Below, in pieces: positions 22,987 to 34,892 of a stretch of DNA of 64,000 bases (positions are counted from its first letter, which is position 1; each line of letters begins with the position of its first letter). The DNA comes from Sporodiniella umbellata (lineage: Eukaryota > Mucoromycota > Mucoromycetes > Mucorales > Rhizopodaceae), in contig JAIXMR010000011.1 of NCBI GenBank assembly GCA_025677835.1, forward strand, positions 301,192 to 365,191, read 5' to 3'. The notes below the pieces were generated by a model, which saw only the letters and a program-made list of their open reading frames with translations, was not told the DNA's origin and did no database searches. Position numbers and translations under genes: made by a program.

Positions 22987-25869
22987 AGTGGTCAAATCGA
23001 AAAATGAGTCCTAGTTAAAACAAAGAGTAGTTTTCATTATAAAAGTATAAAGAGAGCCGAAAAGCAAGCCCAAGTTGGAAGTCGGAAACTTTCAACAATA
23101 ATTATTGTCCTTTTTTATTTTATGCCATACAAATAAACAATTATACTGTTATTCACCTAAGTTTATCAAAGAATCTTTACAAATCAGCGACAAACGATGA
23201 ATGCTGCTTGAACACAATGGTTCTATCATTTCGCCACACTTTGTAAACGGTAACCAGGTAAGTAAGTATATAGATATATGTTAAAAAAAAACATTGATTT
23301 CAAAACTTAGGTAGAAATTTTATAATCTATTGATATTAACCTATACAGGTATATCTATATCCTTATTTTCTTAGTATCTCTTAAATATTTTAGGTTCTTA
23401 TCGTTACTCAACAATTTACCAATCAAGTCTTTGGAATAAGAGTAGCTCTTGAGTTTGATCCGTGAATGATTTGTTTATACAGATTTGTTGCTATCCCTAT
23501 ATTCACCAGATTCACGAAAGTAAATCCGCCAAATTCACGAAAATAATTTTATTAACTAATAGGTTAGATTGAATTTATACGAGAGAAACCCAAGCCCTCT
23601 TCTGATGCAACAACAAGAGTAATAGTACAGTGGTAACGTTTGGGTTCCTGTTATCGATAAATTGTTCAGTAAACTTGATGGAGTCAGTTGCATCAGGTAT
23701 AATTAGTATTTGTTCTATATTAAGGTTCATCTTGTCGTTTCAATTAATCATTTTGTAGAGACAACAAGTCGTCTTTCTCAAGCCGCAAAAGAAAGAGAGA
23801 GGCGCAAGAAAAAACTGAAAGAAAAAAAAGAGGCGTAGACCCGGTTTGATAGTTTGCGCTGTAGGTGAAGAGAATAAGCCGTTGGAATTTGGTGCGTGTG
23901 AGGTAGCATCCTTTTTTTGATGGTACAACTGGAAAAAAGTAAAATTATGAATCAAAGCTGAAGCTTCCTAAAACTCTAAAAGACATGTTCTACAATGTGT
24001 GAGCATGTTAACTGGGACAAAAATAAATAAAAGAAATTGAAGTTGTTGGATATGTCCCAAGTGATAAACATTTTGTTATTTCTTTTTTTAAAAAAACAAT
24101 TAGTACTAGGTTTAGTCATTGAATTATCACGCTCAATCATCCCAAGGGATACACCTGTTGCTTGAATAGGTCAAAAAGCTATGAAATTGGCCGTGGCTTG
24201 AACTGCTTCTTGAAAACGTTAGAATTATTAACTATATCTTTGATCATGAAGGTAAAGACAGTTATTTATTTTCAAGTAAAGTAGTGTATAGGTAAATTAA
24301 TATTAAAATTTTAATATAAGATCCGGCTTGAAAGAAGCATAAAATTGATCAAAAGCCCAACGATAGATGCCTCCTCATTCGAATTCAAAAAACCTTCCAC
24401 CCCGACTCTCCCAGCTTCTATCCACTTATCCTAGATTCTTGAATAAAATTAGCTCTCATTACTCTAATTGTTTCATTAAAGTTGCACCAACTTTTACCAC
24501 TTCAAAAGGGTCGTGAGCATTGTATAACCTACCTCTGATAAAAGAAAATGTAAGTGTTACACAATTCGAATAGAAAGTGCGCCAAAATTTTGGAGCTCGG
24601 AAATGACAATAGAAACTGTTTCCCAAGCTTTTTTGCTTACAGTTTATAGTAAACAGCAAGGTTTTACGGAGATTTTAAAATAGCTTTTTCGGCTTGATTT
24701 TAGAGCAATTTTTAGTACAATTCATATCTTTAATCAACTGTAGTTGATTAATATCGAGGCATTTCTTGACTATTTTAACAGGAAGTAGAGATCACCTTGT
24801 TCTTGAACCAGTAGGTTCGTCGTAACCAATAGCCATCAGATGTGGTAAATCCATCTCTTATTAGTTATGAGTCAGAATACGTATCTTTACTCACTTTCAA
24901 AAGCTATGTTTATAGTCATTCTTTGTTAAAAAAAGGTTTACCAACGATAACGCTGAGAGAAAAAATTTATAAAACCATACGGATAACGCACGCTTCAGTC
25001 TTATGACCCATTGCTCACCGATATACGTAAAACGGCAGGGCTAAGTGTTGATAAATAGTAGTTCCTGCTCTGGGCCTAGCTATTTCACAAGAGGCTTTTA
25101 ACAGATTATTTTTTTTTTTGCTGGCTTATTGTCAATATCATATTGACATAACGTATAGTATAGGCTCGTTATGTATTTACTTCAAGTATACAAGCTAGTT
25201 ATATTAGACCTCAGTTTAGCTTACTGATTAATGAAAAAGTAAAAATATGATATATAGGCCATGTTTGGCTTTATCAACTAAACCGTCGTATGTACGATTC
25301 CTGAACGAGTGTTTTTTATACTTGGTTTTACTTCCATCAGATGCTATTTCAAACTCATCTTACAATTATGTTATTTTTCGTTCTCGACAAACACAATGTC
25401 AAAAAATTTTATAGTGTAGCTTTTGCACCTTAGTACAGTTTTGTTAGCGATTTTAATACAATATAGCCTAATTATGTATTTGTATGATTTTTAAAAAAAA
25501 AAAAGACAAAAAAAAAGTATGTGTCTTTAACATATGTTTTCTTTCTTCAAATTATTGTTTCTATATCATTACATCTGGGGCGTCTTCTTCAATAAAAACC
25601 AGAACTCGATTACAGCAGTGTTTATTGTATTATATAGCATTTTCATCCTAAAAATATTGCACTGCCACTTTTTATTATAAAAGTAAAAGGGATGATATCG
25701 TTCGCAAGAACATAAACCATAGATCAAGATATTACTGAATGAAACAAAACATGTTTGCTCTTAAAGAGCTTTTTAAGAAAATCAAAAGAACAGATTAGCA
25801 TACATCGCAAAAGACAGGCACTTCCATAGACAATACAAATTACAAAAACAGATATATTTCAGGCTCCAA

Positions 25870-27480
25870 GGATAGATGTAAAACACCTCTGACGCCCAAT
25901 ATCTCTGATATGTGCGGATACTAAAATTTTCACACGAATTGAAATAAACAAAGTCCTGCCCGATACTATCAACGAATGTCGAACCAGATTACTCCTAACC
26001 AATTTATAGCTAACATTGGCATCATTACTCAAGAAGGCGGCTTAACATTTCAAATTTCAGGCATAGTCCTGTTACTTAATTAAGAAAAAGCATATGGCTG
26101 GTTTCATCCCACGTATTTACAAGCCCGCATGAAACAGTTTAGGTTTTCTAACTTAATGACCAATTGCGTCCTATCCCTATTTTTTAAAATTTCATTAGTA
26201 ATCAACGTCAACGGCTTCTTGTCTCTACCTGTGCAACAATTAAAAGGGCTCCGACAAGGTCACCACTGCTACTTAACATGGCCCAAAACCCCTTTTGAGA
26301 ACTACTAAAGCCGACGCACTCATTTCAGGTTTTCAATTTTTACAACTGTACGTTCTCACTTACCGTCAACAATGTGCACAACAACGCCTGTCAAAACTTC
26401 AGATTATGTAGATAATCTTTTATTGATACTGGAAACAGTTCCGGACTTGTGCGTCTATTTACAATTGGTACATACGTATGGATGAGCCCCCAATGTGCAA
26501 TTCAACGCGCAGAAATCAGTAGCTGTCTTGTTGTCAACTCATTAAGAGCATACTGGTAAAGAGCCTTGGAATCGAACTACATTAAACAATGTATGCCTCA
26601 CAAAGCCCAGTAGTAACTATACTTAAGAATTTTGCCCACTAACTATAAACGTCTAATCGAAAGCTACCTACTCGAAGCACTAGCCTAAATAGAACACATG
26701 CATTGATTCTATCAAATTTGAAAGCTGTAGAAGACTTTGTAAAGAGATACGATTGTCGATTTTGAAACTTCTAAGACAGTATACGGTACTACAACTGAGA
26801 TAGTTAATATCACTTACGATACCACCGGAAGAACAAGAGCACCACAAACCTTTAACCTTTAACTTCAAGAATACCATAGACTTTCAGTCTATACTAGATC
26901 AAACCATTTGCAAGGTTGACCTAGACAGTTTTAACAGAGATACTACCGAAGAGTTTTTTACGAAATCCACTTGTCATAAACTAACAACAACAATCATCAA
27001 CAAAAACCGTGCATACTAGCAAATTTATAGGTCAAAGACGTATATGGCTTTGGTGTGGCTATAAGTAATCTGGGCTCTTGTGTGTACTTCTCATTTCCTC
27101 AATTTAGACTTGAAGTGTGTGAATGCTTAGAGCCAATGAAAAGTAAAAAGTGAAGCTCGACACTATACAAGCGGCTTCATTCTCACAAATTGCTTCCACA
27201 GACCAAGATCGAGCTTTGATCTAATGCCTAAAACAGCTTTATTTGACAGTCTGAAGCTTTATCGAAATGGAAAACGTCATCTATTTAGATGGTGGCGTGC
27301 ACTGTACTTAGCTTAAGGCCAATGCACAGGCGTGTCGTATTTTGACAATACTCCTTTCTGGCCAAGCGAAGCAGTTGCAACACTAATAGTTGAATGATTA
27401 CATAGCGAAGCGACGTTCAAAACAAACAGCAAGCAATACCTATAAAGCTACTTTATAGAAAATGGCACGATATATAATAA
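25870..27480 (+). mobile_element. Decayed non-LTR (LINE-type) retrotransposon, reverse transcriptase part
   Basis: Plus-strand translation in shifting frames shows the ordered blocks of a LINE reverse transcriptase. These are RPISLICADTKIFTRI (about 25.9 kb), KAYGWFHPTYLQARMKQFRF then NCVLSLFF (26.09-26.19 kb), INVNGFLSLPVQQLKGLRQG (26.2-26.26 kb), and YVDNLLLILE (about 26.4 kb) where an active enzyme has Y-A-D-D. Downstream FNAQKSVAVLLS fits the segment after the catalytic block. Stops and frameshifts break every frame, and the second catalytic Asp is replaced by Asn, so it is dead. Ends were not found: no poly-A tail or target-site duplication could be fixed, so the limits given are those of the recognisable protein homology. 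Confidence 0.65.
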
Positions 27481-27990
27481 CATACCTATCTTTTAAAACT
27501 ACGCGAACGTGGGCACTTTTTATTCTTTACAAATCAAACTAAAAGGTATCTGTTGTATTGGTGGTACCAGAAATAAAGTCATTTCAACAACAAAAAAATC
27601 CCACTGGCAGATTCTTCTGCACCGTGCGTGTTTTTTTTTTCTTTAGTCATTAGTTCAGCTTTGACAACAAGCTATTGAAACAATTAGGGCTTCAAAGGAC
27701 ACATGCCCTGAAACGTAAATCGTGTTCACAGGCCTATTTGCCAGGATATAGTTAAAAGTGCGATTCTTGAGAGAATCCAAACCGAAAACTCTCACATATT
27801 AAGTTTTGACTTTAGTAACTACTTTATAGGTAGCGCATCCTTTGATACTTTCAAAAGAAGGATAAACATTCTAAGATACGGTGATGCCTTGTCATCCCAA
27901 AACAAAATCATTGGTTATATTTAAAACACAGTTTATAATTCAAAACAAACTTTAATTTTTTTCTCGCTCCTCTTTCTTTTGCTAACAATA

Positions 27991-30976
27991 ATGTCTACTG
28001 TATTTGATAATGGTCAGCAATCGCCTAGACAACCTGAGCAAGCAAGACCTAAAAGGCCAAGGTCTAGCTTAGCGGTAAGCTTCTTGCTTGAGAAAAAAAA
28101 CCGTACTTATAAGAAAAAAGTGCATACGTTGTAGGAAGAAAAAAGTAAAGTGCGACTTTGTTCAGCCTACTTGTGGCCGTTGCGCCATTGCCGGTCTACC
28201 ATGTAGCTATGCCACTCCGCCTCGTAGAGTAGATGGACATGCATTTGATCAACTTGGCAATTATGTTGAAGAGTTAAAAGAAAGAATGCAGAAGATGCAG
28301 TCAGAATTAGCAAGGATGAAAGAAAACATTAATCCGTTTGCCTCACCCCCCTCCTCTTCTGCCCCTTCAAACAATTCTGGCTATCCTGTTATTTCACCAA
28401 ACGAGGATAATATGCAAATAGCAAGCACAAGTCAAAGCGACGTGAACAATCAGTCAGTTACATGGAAACTATCTCTATCGCCTTCTGGACTAAGGATCGA
28501 TACAAATATTGCCAGCGTAGCAGACTTGTACAAAATACTGTTAAACGGGATCAGTCAATTAAACATCAATAACGACTCCAACTCAACAGGCTTATTTAAC
28601 CCTGAAAGTTCGGTCTACTCCTCCTCACGTGATAGACAGCAGCAGCAACAATCAGACAAAAGAAATATGTTTAACGGCTATTTAGATGGAGACAATGCCA
28701 ATATAGGCCCCAATTCTATAAACGAGGGTGGGCGTTTGTGGGAAGTAGATGATGTTGAAGCTAAAAAGATCTTACAAGAAAAGAAGCTCATGGAAGACAC
28801 TAACAATGCAAACTCCAACAATATGTCTTCTACACTGCCTAAGGAAACCTTAGATAGATTGATGCATACGTGTTACCACACATGCTTTCTTGCCTACGAA
28901 ATTGTCGATAAAGAGGCGTTTATGCAGAATTACTCCAATGATACACTGGATGCACTTCTTAGAAACTCAATTGACGCTTGGGTTTCCAAACATGGATGCA
29001 TATACCATTCAGTATCTACTGTTACGCCATCTAACGTAGGGGAAGTATACTTTAAAAACGCAAGACAGGTGCTAAAGAAGTGCTTTGATATCAGCAGCCC
29101 TATCACAATCCAAGCATTACTTAATTTGTACATGTATCAACTGTCTAGTGAAAGATCCAGTTTGGCTTATCTCTATATTGGCTTGGCCATTCGAATGGCT
29201 CAAGATCTAAAGTTCCACAAGAAAGAACACATGCCTGCCAATTTAAACCAGCGGGAGACAAACAAACGTCTTTGGTGGTCAGCATATTGGCTAGATTTGT
29301 GTGCAGCCTTAGAATCAAACAGACCTACTATGGTAGATGACAAGGATTGCGATTTAGAATATCCAGTAAGATTAGAACATGAAGATCAGGAAACCGGTTA
29401 TAGAATACACTTTACTGTTTATTCAATCAAGCTCATGCGTATAAGAAAAGATATCACAAAACATCTACCCTCAGAACAATCAGGCCAATCCCTGCTATCG
29501 GCTATCTCAAGACTAGAAAACTCTCTGACAAGCTGGCTGTCTGAGCTTCCTCAAGAGTTGCACTTTGACGAACCAAACTTTCAAAAAACGAATTCATTTA
29601 GAGACGAGGCCTGTCTTATCCTTAACATTCAATACCAGACTACTTGGATTATGTTGCACAAGTTCTTTTTACCAAAACAGGATCAAACTGCGACACCAGT
29701 AGCTTTGCTCTCACTTAACATTTGTACCAAATCTGCCAATTTGATTACTCGCATGTTAAGTCTGTATGGAAACCACCTAAAGTGGTGTCAATTCTTTTAT
29801 GCCATGGATGGTATTGTCGCCAGTGTCACCATTCATCAAGCTAACGCTATGTCTAATGAAAAAGAAGTAAGTACTTTAGCTCAGCGCAATTTGATTGTTA
29901 CAGCCGATGTTCTCAAAAAATCGCCCTTGATATACATGACCAAAATATGCGATATAATCGAAAGTATCGAGGGTTTCTTAACTCGAAACAATCTATGTAC
30001 TGATCTGAACGAACTACCTCCTGTCAATGAAGATTCGATCAATCAACAGTCTATTTCCTCTGTATTCCATCCTGACATATTTGGATCTCCTCAAATTGGC
30101 CAGCCTCAATCTCAACCACCACAACCAAATAGCACCACTAGCAGCAGCAGTTTTACTGCCACCAATATGTCGCCAAAAGTACATGTTCCTTCTCAACTAT
30201 ATCAACAACCATTACCAACTAATCCCATCAACCCTACCACACCCGTTCAAAACAAACAACAGCCAACTGGAAATATTGGCTTCCACGACCCTAATTTGAT
30301 GGGTGTTCAATCTAATTTACTATTCAACAATAGTAACATCATAAATTTTGATGTGCCGCCCCAAAACAATATGAATACCAACAGCAACAACAACAATATG
30401 AACCATATGCTTTTTAGAGATATGGGATTTGAATTATCACACGCTACGACTAATACTATATCTGCACCTATCCCTCCTCATAGTGCGCCTATGGGCAGCA
30501 GCAGGTCTCAGCCGCCACCTATGTATATGTACGATACAAGAGCAGATACCAATACCCAAGGTGTTAGTAGCAATAGCTCGTATGTACCGTCTATTGGTTA
30601 TAATCAATTCTCTTCGTCCCCACAACAACAACCGCAGCAGCAACAGCCTCAACATCATCAGCAACCGCAACGGCAACAACCGCAACAGCAACAGCAACAG
30701 CAACAGCCTCAACAGCAACAACAGCAACAACAAAATTATCCTGACTTTTTTAGTAATACAGAGCTATTTGGTATGCCTGGGCAGCCTATGTACAATAATC
30801 AGCCAGATGCTGGCGGGGCTTTTGATACAAACGGGCTTTTTGTGCCAATGGAAATGGACATGAACGCATTGCTATATAACACAAGTGGTTTCAATACATT
30901 TCAACAAGAAGACAGTGATATTGTGTACCCTGGAGGCAGAAAAAGAGTTCACAGAGAATGGGAAGACAACGCATAA
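27991..30976 (+). CDS. Zn(2)Cys(6) fungal transcription factor with polyQ C-terminus
   Basis: DNA-binding regulator. Two exons (27991-28074 and 28121-30976) give 979 residues. The zinc cluster follows the splice junction directly, Cys29-x2-Cys32-x6-Cys39-x6-Cys46-x2-Cys49-x6-Cys56, with the basic RKKKVK loop. It is followed by a linker and short coiled coil (YVEELKERMQKMQSELARM, about 80-100). The middle-homology domain (fungal_trans type) runs roughly 280-520, with LAYLYIGLAIRMAQDL and NKRLWWSAYWLDLCAALESNRP. The C-terminal third is Asn/Gln/Pro/Ser-rich, with a long Gln-rich tract near residues 860-900 encoded by CAA/CAG repeats. That region could activate transcription and could vary in length between strains. 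The target genes are unknown. Its stop is only 24 nt from the stop of the opposing CBS-PB1 gene. Confidence 0.9.
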
Positions 30977-31000
30977 TTTTTATAAAACAATAGTAATAAA

Positions 31001-31570
31001 TTATTTTTTTGTGAAGCTTATAAGAGTTATTACAACAACAACTCCTAAAAAGGTCAGAGATGCTGGCAGCATGTATTTCATAGGGAACTCATTACTTGTA
31101 GAGAAATCAAATTCACGAGAAATAATCAGCTGAACTCGATCTAACCCTGCTTTCTTTGCGGCATTCACTGACTCTATTAAATCAGAGTCCCCAACCATAA
31201 GGACTTTATCACCCTCATCGTCTATATAGCTAATTGATATCTTTGGGTTTCGTGAGAGTCCAGGCCTTATTTTCTTGTGAATAGTACTCATCAATGAAGA
31301 GAAGCTATCCGTATCATGTCGGAATCTGTGCGTCTTTTCTGCATATTGAAATTTAAAAGAAAAAGCACTACGAATTGAAGGGATTGAATCAGCTGAAACG
31401 CTAAGTACTTCATCAGGATCTGTTGGTAGCGGGGACACTAGGTATTCGTTTTGATACTGAGATTGATTATCAGAGTATACCGACTCGTTTTCATTGGATT
31501 CTGTAGCAATGTTTTTCCAAAAGCTTTCTCCTGAGTTTCCTTCAATACTATTAATCTAGAACTCTATATC

Positions 31571-31620
<50 letters not shown>

Positions 31621-33001
31621 GTTCTAATGTGGCGTAGGTCAACCGAAGTACATCAACCAAACCTATAATGTTTCTGTACTCATCCAAAATGGGCAGGTTT
31701 AAATAACGACCGTCTTTTTACAAGTCAGTTTCTTTGTGCTTTTATATGTTTTTTACCATGCATTTTTTTCAGTGCCTCTAAGATACTTGTAGAAGGCAAA
31801 GCCGTATCTGGATGAGGCGTCATAACACGAACCACTGAGCAGTTTTCAGGAAGTATCCCGCTTGCAACAACTCTTAAAACGATGTCTTTAGACTGAAACA
31901 ATCATAAGTATTTACACAAATGTTATTGTTTTTTTTACTGTAAAAATTCCAGTCAGCTCCCCTCGGTCCATCACTAGTACGGCTGTCGTATGGTATTCCT
32001 TCATTAGCTTGGCTATGTCTCGTATTTGCATTTTTGTTGATACTTGTATAGGCTCTGCGCGATCCAGAACAGACGCCAAGTTTGGACATGACATTTTATC
32101 TTTTAGTGCCTCCATATATTGCACTAACTGAATAGGGCTATTTGCCCATTCTCTTTCTACGCCTTCCAGGGCGTCATATAACTTTCGAGATGACTCATAA
32201 GCCTTTTCCATTTTGCTTAGCGCTTCATAGATACACTTAGTTATATCAAGTAGACCGTATATATCCCCTTCGTCATTACAGACAGGCTGGTTGTATTGTT
32301 ATGTTTGGATTGGAGTGTATAAACGAGCTTTTTATATTTACCAAATGACGAAACCCTCGGTTTACCATCAAGTTCAATGCGTCTTGCGCCGAAGCATTGG
32401 AGTTAACGCACATTGGGGACTTTGTCATTATACGAGAAACTGGAATGGATCTTGAAAGGTCTTATTAAATACCTCAAGCATATTTCTTTTATATACCCCA
32501 AATTAAAAAATAAAACACTAATTACCTCGCATCAAGATTTTCTGCCACAACACGATATGCTATATCTTTTGCCTATGAAGCTCTGTCGGTAAGGGCCGTT
32601 TAGGGTTTATATTTACAGTAAATATGCCACATAGACTATCGTTGTCGTCCACTACCAATACACAATCACTTCTTTTTGCAGCCATAAGCTGAGCAGCCTC
32701 CATAACCATAACATTCTCCCTAAGAGTTAGCGCTCGTGTTGGTCGAAGAGCGGCTACAGTTCCAGCATTTCTCTTGGTTTGTTTAATGCGACTTGATTTT
32801 GAGTTTTTTTTTGACAACTCTTGTTCCATTTTTCTGCGTATAGCCTAAAGAATGTAAACAACTTGTCAAACGTAAAAAAAAAAAGAGTCTTTTTAAAGGC
32901 TACTTCATCTTTTTTGATTGTCTCTGTCTGCTTGACATTGAGAGCATATCTTGTTCGGGTTTGGAAGTGCTAAGCAGTGGTAAACTGGAAGGTTTAGGCA
33001 T
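31001..33001 (-). CDS. CBS-domain and PB1-domain protein with C-terminal membrane anchor
   Basis: Eight exons (32904-33001, 32617-32833, 32526-32572, 32342-32450, 31939-32286, 31757-31892, 31619-31713, 31001-31555) give 534 residues. There is a basic N-terminus, then two Bateman modules. The first has LTLRENVMVMEAAQLMAAKR, CVLVVDDNDSLCGIFTAKD, FRHLPVCNDEGDIYGLLDI. The second has IRDIAKLMKEYHTTAVLVMD, GIFTSKDIVLRVVA, VMTPHPDT, YLNLPILDEYRNIIGLVDVL. The C-terminal PB1 domain (about 415-500) has FKFQYAEKTHRFRHD and the acidic YIDDEGDKVLMVGDSDL block. The last ~20 residues form one membrane helix. This is the conserved fungal CBS/PB1 family (fission yeast has one); CBS pairs usually sense adenosine nucleotides, but the ligand and role are not known. 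Intron 7 contains a 44-T tract. Confidence 0.88.
31573..31616. repeat. 44-nt pure poly(T) tract inside an intron
   Basis: Uninterrupted T44 on the plus strand, so poly(A) just after the 5' splice site of intron 7 of the CBS-PB1 gene. It is the longest homopolymer seen in the window. Confidence 0.9.
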
Positions 33002-34892
33002 AATTAAGAAAAGAAAAGACAAAACACAAAGAAAAAAGAAAAAAAAACAAAAATCTACCCCTTCAACGGTGCTATATAAAATTATTGCGTTCTTCAGTAC
33101 ATAATAACAAGCAAAAAAAAAAAAGATGAACCGAGTGTCAGAAAGAGATATCGCTTTTTTGTTCCCTATCGCTGAAAACGGCCTTTATTGAACAAAATCG
33201 GTGAACTCCTTATGAAATAAAATGGTTATAGCGCCTGTATACATAGTTGCTCAAGACGTTTGAAATGCTATAAAGCAGTGGCGTTTGATCGCCCTGCGAA
33301 AAAATATAATTGAGCATTTGTCTTACTCTGCGTTTTACTGCTTTGAAAAGCTACTTGGTTAGTCTTTATAGTACTTCGGTAAGCTCTTATTTAGTCGACG
33401 AATGTGTATTGCTTTTTGTTGTTCTTGTTTTGCATATGTTAGTTGATTATACAAATAGTACCTTATTCTCTAAATTGCTACGGCTTTGGTGTTTTATAAT
33501 AATGTTTTTTTGCTTTTCTTTCTCTTTATTGTTTAATTTTCTTGGTTTTTTGTATGCTTCTATATGCGTATTTGTATATGCAGGCATTGAATGTAGAATC
33601 CTTATAAGTAAGCTTTTTCAAAAATCGGGATTAGCAAAGGTCAAAAAAAAAAAAAAAAAAAGGCCAGAATATCACATATGTTTCGTAGCTACTAAAACTA
33701 GAAAGACTCTTTCAAACTGAATTGTGATTACAGCTCAAATCTTTTCGTGAAATAAAGGCGAGAATGATAACAAGTAACATACCATCAACAAAAGCGTGTG
33801 ACATCATAAGTGCACAGGGAGATAGCTTATCGTCTTTGGCTAAATAAAGTGTGTACAACTATGATCTTTGCCCAAAAAAAGTAAAATTAGGCCCTAATGA
33901 TTTTCGAGATGTCCTAATTCGCTTTTGCTAAAAACCAGGTCGTTACAAAACAAACCTTTAATCAAAATTTTAAATATTTAAACAAGAAGACCTGTCTCTC
34001 TACTATTTTAGTAAGAAACTTATTTCGCAAAAACCTAAGGAACACATAAAAATAATATGCTTTAAAGGTGAATTGTATCAGCCAGAGCTTTTATCTAAAA
34101 AACAGTAGGCCAGTTCGATTTTATGAAGCTGTATTCTTGGATCTTGAGCGTAACCATAAGTACAAATAACTCTAGATTATTCCCTATTGTACTACTAGAT
34201 CCGAAGTGTTTTTAATAAGAGAAGTGCGCTTACAAGATATAACAAATTTAAAAAGAAAAAAGAAGAAAGAGCTGGAATGATTGATCTGCTTATTGATATT
34301 TTACAACTTAACAAGTTTTTATATTCAGCAGCTAGTAACGTATTTCCGCTCGAACATTGTGTATTACAGTTGACGAAACTAGATTAGACCAATGGAAATA
34401 GTATTTGGTCATTTCCGAATGAAATTGGGACACAGATACAATACAGCTTTAACAATTTTTAGACGAAGCAACGTAGCTTTTTAAGAAATTGGGTTAATTT
34501 TTTTTGGACAAGGTAAAAAAAAAACATTTGGTAGACTTTGACTGCTTCGTTTTGAAGAACCTTCACGATGACAACTAATGTCTTTTAAAATACCATGAAA
34601 AAATTATACTGCACTATATACAGGTAAGTTTTTGTCAACATGTTTTTAGGAAAGAATTTTTTTTTTTTTTTTTTGACTAACGGCATACTTATAAAGAGGA
34701 CAAGTGGTGAGCGGTAACATGACAAATAGCCAGAGGCGGCCAAACAGAAGAAGAGAGGTAGCAATTAATCATTTTTAATAGGCTTTTTAAAAGACGGTCT
34801 TTTGAATGATGCCTTATGTGATTGATTTCGTTGGCTTCGGCTAAGGCCTAAAAGCATTAGTCGTAAGCGATCTAACTCCTCCTAATAAATAG
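33002..34892. other. Non-coding stretch upstream of the CBS-PB1 gene
   Basis: No supported gene. The longest open frame (33310-33720) lacks an ATG near its start, is low-complexity and hydrophobic, and ends in a poly-Lys run from an A tract, so it is taken as chance. TATA-like sequence near 33071 (minus strand) could serve the CBS-PB1 gene. Confidence 0.5.

Larger units (their letters stand above)
22757..27990. other. Gene-poor 5.2-kb stretch with transposon remains
   Basis: No intact gene. The first 230 bases hold a repeated promoter motif (separate entry). About 25.87-27.48 kb is a mutated LINE relic (separate entry). Two copies of an ATTCACGAAA element with an inverted match occur around 23.46-23.55 kb. 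A minus-strand frame at about 24.46-24.6 kb (segment GRLYNAHDPFEVVKVGATLM) looks protein-like but is isolated and was not assigned. Confidence 0.55.

Noticed and set aside
26560..26600. Possible tRNA B box (GTTCGATTCC on the minus strand)
   Set aside because: No A box or cloverleaf around it, and it falls within the LINE relic's reading.
27200..27900. Separate gene downstream of the LINE reverse transcriptase
   Set aside because: Frames are short and broken; best taken as decayed element tail or unassigned spacer.
33310..33720. 136-codon hydrophobic open frame on the plus strand
   Set aside because: No ATG near its start, low complexity, ends in poly-Lys from an A tract; no family motif.
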